Position numbers and translations under genes: made by a program
Assembly (NCBI GenBank): GCA_964415065.1
Contig: CAYPYX010000107.1
Location: 1 to 6,319, forward strand
Direction of reading: 5' to 3'
DNA: 6,319 bases
Source of the DNA: VMCP01 sp964415065
GTDB lineage: Bacteria; Bacteroidota; Bacteroidia; NS11-12g; UBA955
In this document: positions 1 through 5,386 of the stretch, one piece after another
Numbering within the stretch: the stretch's first letter is position 1
Layout: the number at the start of each line of letters is the position of its first letter
The notes under the pieces: model-generated
Told to the model about the DNA's origin: nothing
The model's input: only the letters and a program-made list of their open reading frames with translations
Databases searched by the model: none

Positions 1-58
1 TTTGATCCAATCCAACACTAAGCAAATTCACATAAACCAAACAAATACTGCTACTATT

Positions 59-1090
59 ATGAATATCGATTCCAATAAAAAAGAAGTATTCCATTACATT
101 CATGACACGGCAATTAGCACAGCTGCTAAAATCATGAAAGGTTCATCTGAATTTGTTGGGCTTCGTTTTGGGATTGAAAAGTTAGTGGAAACCGGCGCAT
201 ACCCCAAAATTGCATACCTCCCTCCCCCGTTTATTGTTGCCAAAAAAGAGGTTAATACGCTGATTTTTCAGAAGCGTAAAGTTTGGACCATCAAACCAAA
301 ATCCGCAAAAAAACAAGTCATTCTGTATTTGCACGGAGGTGGATATGTAGCTAATTTGAGCTTGGTACACTGGGATTTTATTCAGGAAATTGTACAGAAA
401 ACAAACAGTATTGTGATTGTTCCGGACTATCCATTGAGTCCAGATTTTACTTACAAAGAGTTATTTAGCTTTATGGATGAATTGTACACTTGGATTTCTC
501 AGGCATATCCCGATTGTGAAATCGTATTTATGGGGGATTCAGCAGGTGGCGGTCTATCATTGGCCTATGCCCAATTCTTACAAGTTCGGAATCTGGACTT
601 GGAGAAAAAAAACAGAGATTCCCAGAACACGAACAAAACAGTGACTATTAATGCAATTTGGAAAGCTCCCCATAAAATTATTTTACTTTCTCCTTGGTTA
701 GATTTGGGCATGAAAAATCCCGAGGCCAAACCCATTGCCGAATTGGATAAAATACTTTCATTTGAAGTATTAAACCTTTGTGCACTAGCGTATTTAGGGA
801 ATAAAAAACCCTCAGATGAATTATTGAAGTTACATCAAGTTAGTCCCATTTATGGTCCCTTTTTAAACAATACCGAGATTGCCGTATTCGTTGGTACTCA
901 TGATTTATTTTTTGCAGATTCCAAAAAACTAAAACATCAATATTCGGAATTTGCCCGGACCGAAAGTTCCACATTTTCAGGATTTCAACTATACGAATAT
1001 CCTCAAATGTTTCATGTATGGATGTTATTTACAAAACTACCAGAATCGCAGTCGGTTATTGATCAAATCACTGAATTCCTAAACGAGTAA
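59..1090 (+). CDS. alpha/beta hydrolase, hormone-sensitive-lipase (type IV) family
   Basis: Predicted cytoplasmic serine esterase or lipase of the alpha/beta-hydrolase fold-3 (HSL) family, 343 residues from the ATG at 59. The oxyanion-hole motif HGGG is at residues 92-95, preceded by a hydrophobic strand (VILYL). The nucleophile elbow GDSAGG is at 159-164 with Ser161. The acid is Asp282 in GTHDLFFADS, and the base is His319 in MFHVW. YPLSPDF at 124-130 matches the family's usual Y-R-L-A-P-E segment. All parts of the triad are present, so it should be active on a short acyl ester or lactone; the substrate cannot be read from sequence. No signal peptide is visible. A TTG in frame at position 2 and starts beyond the left edge are possible, but the 19 extra residues are Asn/Thr-rich and polar, so 59 is preferred. 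Oddity: a charged Lys/Asn-rich insert at about 179-204 between the nucleophile helix and the LLSPWLD strand. It converges on the DUF2805 gene. Confidence 0.87.
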   Translation: MNIDSNKKEVFHYIHDTAISTAAKIMKGSSEFVGLRFGIEKLVETGAYPKIAYLPPPFIVAKKEVNTLIFQKRKVWTIKPKSAKKQVILYLHGGGYVANLSLVHWDFIQEIVQKTNSIVIVPDYPLSPDFTYKELFSFMDELYTWISQAYPDCEIVFMGDSAGGGLSLAYAQFLQVRNLDLEKKNRDSQNTNKTVTINAIWKAPHKIILLSPWLDLGMKNPEAKPIAELDKILSFEVLNLCALAYLGNKKPSDELLKLHQVSPIYGPFLNNTEIAVFVGTHDLFFADSKKLKHQYSEFARTESSTFSGFQLYEYPQMFHVWMLFTKLPESQSVIDQITEFLNE

Positions 1091-1119
1091 CTTCCTTTTT
1101 ATCTACTTTTATTCACGAA

Positions 1120-1143
1120 TGGGATGGAATTCTTGGAATCCCA
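1120..1143. terminator. weak stem-loop between convergent genes, possible terminator
   Basis: TGGGAT (1120-1125) is repeated inverted as ATCCCA (1138-1143) around a 12-base loop. It lies 29 bases past the hydrolase stop and 18 bases past the DUF2805 stop, so it could serve both converging transcripts. Neither strand has a T-run directly after the stem, so this is not a classic intrinsic terminator. The assignment rests on position and symmetry only. Confidence 0.3.
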
Positions 1144-1161
1144 ATAAACGAGTGCGTATAA

Positions 1162-1461
1162 TTAGCGTTTTGAAATTTTATTGTTACTGATAGCCCTCTG
1201 ACGATTGCATTTGAATCGGTTGATTTCCGGATTTCGCAATTTTAGGTATTTTTGGCTAACGCCCGAGGTAACACGATCTCTCCAAAGTATAAAACTAGAA
1301 CGTTTTAAAGATTTACGCATCAGAGATATCACTTGGGTTTCTCGCAATCCAAATTGAACAAAAATGGCCTCGAAGGGTGTACGATCCTCCCAGGCCATTT
1401 CAATAATTCTATCTATTTCCTGATCTGAAAGTGGTTCGTTCGAAAAATCGCGATTTCCCAT
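1162..1461 (-). CDS. DUF2805 / TIGR03643 family small protein
   Basis: Small basic protein of 99 residues that I recognise as the DUF2805 (TIGR03643) family. Residues 11-33 (LSDQEIDRIIEMAWEDRTPF and onward) and SSFILWRDRV (55-64) are the hallmark segments. Residues 28-50 read like a helix-turn-helix (TPFEAI, then QFGL, then a second helix to MRK), which suggests nucleic-acid binding, but no function is established to my knowledge. The C-terminus (NRFKCNRQRAISNNKISKR) is strongly basic. As I recall, homologues in other phyla often sit near cryptochrome/photolyase genes; none is in this window. The start is well fixed: reading upstream in frame there is one codon and then TGA (1467-1465), so 1461 is the first possible ATG. 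It lies 61 bp downstream of the beta-barrel gene on the same strand and may share its transcript. An inverted repeat ends on the A of its ATG. Confidence 0.85.
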   Translation of the reverse strand: MGNRDFSNEPLSDQEIDRIIEMAWEDRTPFEAIFVQFGLRETQVISLMRKSLKRSSFILWRDRVTSGVSQKYLKLRNPEINRFKCNRQRAISNNKISKR

Positions 1462-1499
1462 ACCTCAGAAACAGAAAAAAGTGGAAAAAGTTTGAGGTA
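1461..1499 (-). promoter_or_regulatory. inverted repeat reaching the DUF2805 start codon
   Basis: On the minus strand TACCTC-AAAC (1499-1490) can pair with GUUU-(CU)-GAGGUA (1472-1461), giving ten base pairs with one 2-base bulge around a 17-base U-rich loop. Counting only the uninterrupted outer part, TACCTCA/TGAGGTA is a perfect 7-bp pair. The inner arm ends on the A of the ATG, so in an mRNA that runs on from the beta-barrel gene the fold would cover the initiation region. GAGG is only one base from the ATG, too near to be a normal ribosome binding site. The symmetry is directly visible; a role as translational lock or operator is inferred. Confidence 0.4.
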
Positions 1500-1522
1500 A
1501 TACCTATACCTATTTGTAAATA

Positions 1523-2266
1523 TTAATCCAATTCGATTTTGTATCCTATGTTAAATTGAAAATTTTGAAAATACGGCACAAATGCTTCATTGTCGGCTGG
1601 ATCTTGAGCCAAAGTTGTAAAACTACCGCCATAATTCAGACCAAAACTAAAATTGTAATAGTCTAAACGCACACCCAAATTTGCCCCTAAATCAAATCGA
1701 TTAATTTCAGATAATAATTCTCTTCTGAAATCGGGATCATCTTTTGTATCGTATGTTGTAGTTTCTGATTCTCCATCCAGAGATTCTGTTATACTCACTT
1801 TCTGACGAAGATTAACAATTCCACCCACTGTAGGACCACCCGAAATGGTTAAATATGCATCACCTATTTCCATGTTATAGTTTAACAAAATCGGTATTTC
1901 AATTACATCAAATCGCGTTTTATTTAAATATTCCCATTTGTACACAAAACCCAAATCATTAATCTCGGTTATTTCTTTATATGTCCCCCCTTTTTGAATA
2001 AATCGCAGACCCGATTCCAAGGAAAAGTAATCACTTAATGGAATATCCGCATGGAATCCTGCATTCAATAAAGGGCGGTAATGAAAGTTGTCAATATACG
2101 CTTCCCATTCATTTTTCATTTCCGTGGTGTAATCTTTGTAATCACTTGGCTTCGGGAAATAATACCCAGAATAATTCAACCCTAAATAAGGCCTTAAACT
2201 GATTTGTGCTTTGCTTGAACTTTGTACCAAAGTAAATAAGCCGATTAAAAATAATTTGATTTTCAT
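1523..2266 (-). CDS. outer-membrane beta-barrel protein (PorT-like / OMP_b-brl_2 type)
   Basis: Predicted outer-membrane beta-barrel of 247 residues. Residues 1-20 are a signal peptide: MKIK, a hydrophobic core LFLIGLFTLV, then SSSKA followed by Gln21, the usual A|Q cleavage seen in Bacteroidota. The mature part has alternating amphipathic strands rich in Tyr, Phe and Gly: YLGLNYSGYY, then the FSLESGLRFIQKGG strand, then VIEIPILLNYNM with AYLTISGGPTVGG, then FDLGANLGVRLDYYNFSFGLNYGGSF, and a terminal strand FQFNIGYKIEL. The pattern of a Y/F-x-E-I-P-I-L strand followed by a GGP hairpin is typical of the OMP_b-brl_2 family (PF13568). Charged stretches at 41-60 and 160-190 look like loops. An ATG 16 codons further upstream (2314) is in frame but would bury the signal peptide, so 2266 was chosen. 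Cargo or partner is unknown; barrels of this kind are rarely enzymatic. The next gene downstream is DUF2805. Confidence 0.82.
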   Translation of the reverse strand: MKIKLFLIGLFTLVQSSSKAQISLRPYLGLNYSGYYFPKPSDYKDYTTEMKNEWEAYIDNFHYRPLLNAGFHADIPLSDYFSLESGLRFIQKGGTYKEITEINDLGFVYKWEYLNKTRFDVIEIPILLNYNMEIGDAYLTISGGPTVGGIVNLRQKVSITESLDGESETTTYDTKDDPDFRRELLSEINRFDLGANLGVRLDYYNFSFGLNYGGSFTTLAQDPADNEAFVPYFQNFQFNIGYKIELD

Positions 2267-2369
2267 AGAAACAAAAGTCCCCAAATACCTTTCATTAACC
2301 TTGGCGAAAACCAATTACCCCACTTAAACCTTTAAGGATTTCCACGTTACTCAAAATTCACCGTTTCAC

Positions 2370-2390
2370 ATTATTGCAAAAAACAATAAT
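2370..2390. repeat. 7-bp perfect inverted repeat, hairpin
   Basis: ATTATTG (2370-2376) and CAATAAT (2384-2390) flank the 7-base loop CAAAAAA. The stem is almost all A-T, so it is weak as RNA. It lies about 100 bp upstream of the beta-barrel start and about 160 bp past the stop of the surface-protein gene, so it could belong to the trailer of one or the leader of the other. Confidence 0.3.
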
Positions 2391-2393
2391 CTT

Positions 2394-2467
2394 ATTTTCA
2401 GAATTACGATTTTTTACAAATTCAATTCTTTTGGGTAGTTAGAAATTTGCAATACCATTCTGAAAAT
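2394..2467. repeat. 11-bp perfect inverted repeat with nested stem
   Basis: ATTTTCAGAAT (2394-2404) recurs inverted as ATTCTGAAAAT (2457-2467) around 52 bases. Inside, CAAATT (2417-2422) pairs with AATTTG (2444-2449), and TTCT (2426-2429) faces AGAA (2441-2444), so the arms can form a nested fold. It fills the middle of the 281-bp gap between the surface-protein gene and the beta-barrel gene. The remainder of that gap holds no open reading frame of note and only a 4-bp GC hairpin near 2522-2534. Role unknown: structured leader, processing site or small RNA are all open. Confidence 0.4.
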
Positions 2468-2547
2468 TAAAAAAATCAATCCCCATCACCATGAAACTCT
2501 AAAACAGTTGTTGGCAGCACAGCGGGAAAACCGCAATGTTCTGTAAT

Positions 2548-4113
2548 TTAGTTTTTCATCAACTTCAACGACTGTCCGTTTTCGAACTGCACGTAATACA
2601 AACCAGCAGGTAATGAAGATACGTCGTAGGAATTACTTTCATTGCAAGTGTATTCAGCAACCATGCGGCCTTGTATATCTAACACTTGGAATTTAGCTCC
2701 TAATCCAAATTCTCCAGACAATGTAAATACGCCATTTGTTGGATTGGGTTGCAAACCTAAATTCTGAATTTTAACATCTTGGTTAGAAAGTATGCCAAAT
2801 GCCACCATGTTGGAATTAATGATATTGTTGCTACTTGAGTTACACGCATTAAATCCATCAATACCAATATAATAACGGTTAGAACCTTTGGGTGGTTCAA
2901 AATCGGAATAGGATTTCACGGTAGCAGAAACCGATGCAATTTTTGTAAATGAACTATTGTTGTTACTTCTGTAAATATTGTACGTGTTTATCGGATAAAT
3001 ACCGTAATAATCGCTCCAATTCAAGTTATTCTCACCACTTACACCTAAATTAGCCGTTAAATGAAGCGTTGTGTGCATGTACCAGCGATTTTCTTCTGCT
3101 GCATTTCCACATGAATCAATGGCATCAATATAGTAAGAATATGGACGGGTTCTCGGCTTGGATGTAGTATCTAAAAAGAAATCATTACCAGCACCTTTCA
3201 AATCACCGATTAAATCAAACTCACCAGCTATACTTGATTCTCTGTAAATCTTGTATCTCGTAGCCCAATTAACAGATTGCCAAACCAATTTATTCTTACC
3301 CGATGCACTATCAACTGTTACCATGCACAAATTAATTTGTTTAGGCATTTTTACTCTAATGGTAATCGTATTTGACATCGTCTGACAGCCTACTTTTTCG
3401 TCTTTATAATACACACTATATACTGCAGATTGTTTTGCATAAAATTTATTGCCTGTCTTGTAAAACGGATACCAATATGCATTTGAATCGGTATGGTTCG
3501 ATTCAAGTAATACCGAATCTCCATAACAAATAATGGTATCGCCCGTGTATTTTATAGTTACGGGATTGGTATTCACCACATTTACATAAAGTGTATCTGA
3601 AACGGTTTGACATTTAGAGGATGTCGACGATTTTGCCCAGTACTTACCCGCTTTAGTTACATAGATTGTATTTTGTTTTTCACCGGTATTCCAAATTACC
3701 TCACTGTTTGAATAGGCATATAACGCTACAGTGTTACCTTGACAAATATCAATAGATGTCATGCCATTTTGTGTGTACGCTGAAATATATTGGTCGCCCA
3801 ACTGAACGCTTAATGTGGCACTGGTATCAATACAGCCTGCAGAGTCCAACATGTAAAGTTGGTACTGACCGCTGTAGTAAATCGTACGGTCAGCAGCAGA
3901 ATATCCGTCAGACCAATAAATGTAATAGGGTTTGCCAGAATAGGTAACTTTAACATCAACACTCTTTGCACAGGTGTCGATTTTGTTACCTGAGATGTTA
4001 AACTTAGGCTTGAAGGCATTAGTAAAACAAGTAGCCCAAGAACTGTCAAATTGACCAAATATGGTTGAGGTCATTGACAAGCAGAATAAGGTTGTTAGAG
4101 TTTTTAATCGCAT
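2548..4113 (-). CDS. T9SS-secreted modular surface protein with type A sorting domain
   Basis: Secreted protein of 521 residues, predicted to cross the outer membrane by the type IX system and to be anchored or released at the cell surface. Residues 1-20 are a signal peptide (MRLKTLTTLFCLSMTSTIFG, Gln21 next). Three Ig/PKD-like modules follow at about 44-103, 120-180 and 192-255, each opening on a Cys and closing on a Cys: C48/C94, C124/C168, C196/C243. Modules two and three open with ICQGNTVAL and ICYGDSVLL. Two fibronectin-III-like modules follow at about 260-340 and 346-430, with matching YKIYRES and YNIYRSN strands and later YSYYIDAIDSCG and RYYIGIDGFNAC. The end (about 447-521) is a Por_Secre_tail-type sorting domain: PNPTNG at 456-461, VLDIQGRMV, LPAGLYYV at 501-508 and the final GQSLKLMKN. 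I see no catalytic domain, so an adhesive or structural role is likely. The upstream spacer is shared with the divergent transporter gene. Confidence 0.88.
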   Translation of the reverse strand: MRLKTLTTLFCLSMTSTIFGQFDSSWATCFTNAFKPKFNISGNKIDTCAKSVDVKVTYSGKPYYIYWSDGYSAADRTIYYSGQYQLYMLDSAGCIDTSATLSVQLGDQYISAYTQNGMTSIDICQGNTVALYAYSNSEVIWNTGEKQNTIYVTKAGKYWAKSSTSSKCQTVSDTLYVNVVNTNPVTIKYTGDTIICYGDSVLLESNHTDSNAYWYPFYKTGNKFYAKQSAVYSVYYKDEKVGCQTMSNTITIRVKMPKQINLCMVTVDSASGKNKLVWQSVNWATRYKIYRESSIAGEFDLIGDLKGAGNDFFLDTTSKPRTRPYSYYIDAIDSCGNAAEENRWYMHTTLHLTANLGVSGENNLNWSDYYGIYPINTYNIYRSNNNSSFTKIASVSATVKSYSDFEPPKGSNRYYIGIDGFNACNSSSNNIINSNMVAFGILSNQDVKIQNLGLQPNPTNGVFTLSGEFGLGAKFQVLDIQGRMVAEYTCNESNSYDVSSLPAGLYYVQFENGQSLKLMKN

Positions 4114-4181
4114 ACGGTTTATCGTTATCTGAACAAAGTAACAGCAACTCGAATATTTTGTTAATAATACATTGTCATAAA

Positions 4182-4206
4182 TTCGACAGAATCATATTCT
4201 GTTGAA
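4182..4206. promoter_or_regulatory. 25-bp near-perfect palindrome, candidate operator or hairpin
   Basis: TTCGACAGAAT (4182-4192) and ATTCTGTTGAA (4196-4206) are complementary at 10 of 11 positions around the 3-base centre CAT. The single mismatch (4185/4203) is a G-U wobble in plus-strand RNA, so an unbroken 11-bp stem could form there. It lies 69 bp before the surface-protein start and 144 bp before the transporter start, in the divergent spacer. No T-run follows, so an operator is more likely than a terminator. The regulator is unknown. Confidence 0.5.
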
Positions 4207-4235
4207 CTTAAACAACTTAAATACATCATTAAGTT
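4205..4235. promoter_or_regulatory. AACTTAA repeats, two direct and one inverted
   Basis: AACTTAA occurs at 4205-4211 and 4214-4220, a 9-bp step, and its complement TTAAGTT at 4229-4235, an 8-base gap from the second copy. The first copy overlaps the end of the 25-bp palindrome and the last overlaps the next dyad (4234-4250). The close packing suggests a regulatory binding region in the divergent spacer, but A+T-rich DNA yields such words often, so support is moderate to low. Confidence 0.3.
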
Positions 4236-4250
4236 AGACAAATGGTCTAA
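4234..4250. promoter_or_regulatory. TTAGAC-N5-GTCTAA dyad, candidate repressor operator
   Basis: A perfect 6-bp inverted repeat with a 5-base centre (AAATG), 17 bp overall. The TAGAC-N5-GTCTA form resembles operators bound by TetR-type dimers, though no regulator gene is in the window. Its right end lies 99 bp upstream of the transporter start and its left end 120 bp upstream of the surface-protein start. Confidence 0.4.
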
Positions 4251-4349
4251 ATTTATCTCCTAAAACACATAAATACTCGTACATCACCAATGTTTTATTG
4301 TGTAACTAGAATCACTGAATCGCCCGTATATTTTCCTCATATTTGCATT

Positions 4350-5324
4350 ATGGATTTGAAGTCGAATTGGAAAGGCATTTTGTTCTCTGCTTTATTGGGG
4401 ATTATTGCCATGTTCTTGGAGTCTTACACACCGAGTTATTTAAACAGTATCATCCTTGCACTCATTATTGGCATGATGGTAAGCAATACGTTTAAACTCT
4501 CACAAACGTTGGATTCAGGAATCGGATATACTTCAGCCAAAATGTTAGAGTTTTCAATTCTTTTTCTTGCGGTGGGGATTAACTACTCCGAAATTGCCCA
4601 TATCGGTGCAAGTAGTTTTATAGGTTTGGCAGTAATCGTATTGACTGTATTAACTGCTACGTACTATTTATCTCGACGATTTAACTGCCCAGCTAACACC
4701 GGAATTCTTGTAGGATTTGGAACAGCAATTTGTGGATCGAGTGCAATTGCGGCGTTATCCCCATCCCTCAAAAACAAAGAAAAAGAAGATGTGGCTATCG
4801 CAATGGCGGTGGTGAATTTATTAGGTACATTGGGAATGCTGCTTTTACCGATAATACTTCTAAAATCGGATTTTAGCGCTACCAAGATAGGCTTGTTGAT
4901 CGGGGGAAGTTTGCATTCTGTTGGCAATGTTGCGGGTGCAGGTTTTACCATTGGAAAAGAAGCCGGAGATGCTGCAATTACTATCAAACTTGCGCGAGTA
5001 GCACTTCTAACACCTGGACTAATTTTTATCAATTACTTAATCAATCGCAATACAGTTGGAAACTGGAGGGAATATTTTAAATTGCCCTGGTATTTGATTG
5101 GTTTTATACTGGTAACGATTCTAGTATCCTTAATAGAAATCCCCAAATCCAATTTAAAAGACATAGAATTTATAGGTAAAATAATTCTTACCATTGCCAT
5201 GGCCGCTATTGGTTTAAAAGTAAGTTTTCAAAAACTAATTAAAGCTGGAAAACGAGGTATCGGATTTGGCTTGATCATTTTTGGACTGCAGTTTGGAATG
5301 CTATTGATTTTGAGTTTGTTCTAG
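4350..5324 (+). CDS. UPF0324 / YeiH-family membrane protein, putative sulfate exporter
   Basis: Polytopic inner-membrane protein of 324 residues in the UPF0324 (Cons_hypoth698) family, annotated in databases as putative sulfate exporters; E. coli YeiH and Paracoccus TauZ are relatives I know of, and transport is inferred rather than well proven for most members. About ten or eleven hydrophobic segments are visible, at roughly 9-23, 30-46, 65-79, 88-107, 116-136, 148-171, 178-200, 213-231, 246-263, 273-291 and 302-324. Family signatures are present: GTAICGSSAIAALSP (124-138), IGGSLHSVGNVAGAGF (184-199), KLARVALLTP (213-222) and AAIGLKVSF (285-293). Length is normal for the family. An in-frame ATG at 4290 would add 20 residues of uncharacteristic polar sequence, so 4350 is chosen. 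Unlike many enterobacterial relatives, no LysR-type regulator gene is adjacent. Its upstream spacer carries three dyads, and its 3' end faces the DUF3050 gene 33 bp away. Confidence 0.86.
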   Translation: MDLKSNWKGILFSALLGIIAMFLESYTPSYLNSIILALIIGMMVSNTFKLSQTLDSGIGYTSAKMLEFSILFLAVGINYSEIAHIGASSFIGLAVIVLTVLTATYYLSRRFNCPANTGILVGFGTAICGSSAIAALSPSLKNKEKEDVAIAMAVVNLLGTLGMLLLPIILLKSDFSATKIGLLIGGSLHSVGNVAGAGFTIGKEAGDAAITIKLARVALLTPGLIFINYLINRNTVGNWREYFKLPWYLIGFILVTILVSLIEIPKSNLKDIEFIGKIILTIAMAAIGLKVSFQKLIKAGKRGIGFGLIIFGLQFGMLLILSLF

Positions 5325-5334
5325 TCGAATTAAC

Positions 5335-5386
5335 TCAATTCCCTCAAAACTCTATTTCTAAGACACAGTCAATTCCCTCAAAACTC
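5335..5386. repeat. 18-bp exact direct repeat across a convergent gene junction
   Basis: TCAATTCCCTCAAAACTC occurs at 5335-5352 and again at 5369-5386, a 34-bp period. The right copy codes, on the minus strand, for the last residues of the DUF3050 protein (about 261-267). The left copy lies just past its stop codon, 10 bp beyond the transporter stop. The rest of the 34-bp unit is not conserved. It looks like a local tandem duplication of the gene's 3' end, though a paired regulatory element cannot be excluded. Confidence 0.75.

Noticed and set aside
1..58. TTTG at the left edge and TTG at position 2 as promoter remnant or earlier start of the hydrolase
   Set aside because: The element would be cut by the window edge and cannot be judged; the polar extension from the TTG has no family counterpart that I recognise.
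182..370. Minus-strand 62-codon reading frame inside the hydrolase gene
   Set aside because: It lies wholly within a well-supported gene on the other strand and has no recognisable domain or signal; a shadow frame.
1080..1153. TAAACGAGT direct repeat (1080-1088 and 1145-1153) flanking the first convergent gap
   Set aside because: Nine bases only, with no target-site or element between the copies; plausible by chance, though similar in position to the 18-bp repeat at the other convergent junction.
1511..1522. TATTTGTAAATA palindrome beside the beta-barrel stop
   Set aside because: Short, A-T only arms; expected often in DNA of this composition.
2522..2534. GCGG-GAAAA-CCGC hairpin 14-26 bases past the surface-protein stop, as terminator
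   Set aside because: Only four base pairs and no T-run after it on the minus strand.
3756..4058. Short overlapping frames on both strands inside the surface-protein gene
   Set aside because: Both are antisense or out-of-frame readings of the signal-peptide and Ig-like part of a clear coding gene, with no own motif.
4134..4141. Possible -7 promoter element for the surface-protein gene (TTACTTTG on the minus strand)
   Set aside because: One base off TAnnTTTG and no TTG at about 19-21 bp further upstream; not enough to call a promoter.
4338..4345. CATATTTG just before the transporter ATG as a -7 element
   Set aside because: One mismatch, no matching -33 TTG, and it would place the transcription start almost on the ATG.
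4664..5032. Minus-strand 122-codon frame inside the transporter gene
   Set aside because: It is the antisense of the conserved UPF0324 core; its Ala/Pro/Ser-rich sequence is what antisense of membrane segments gives.
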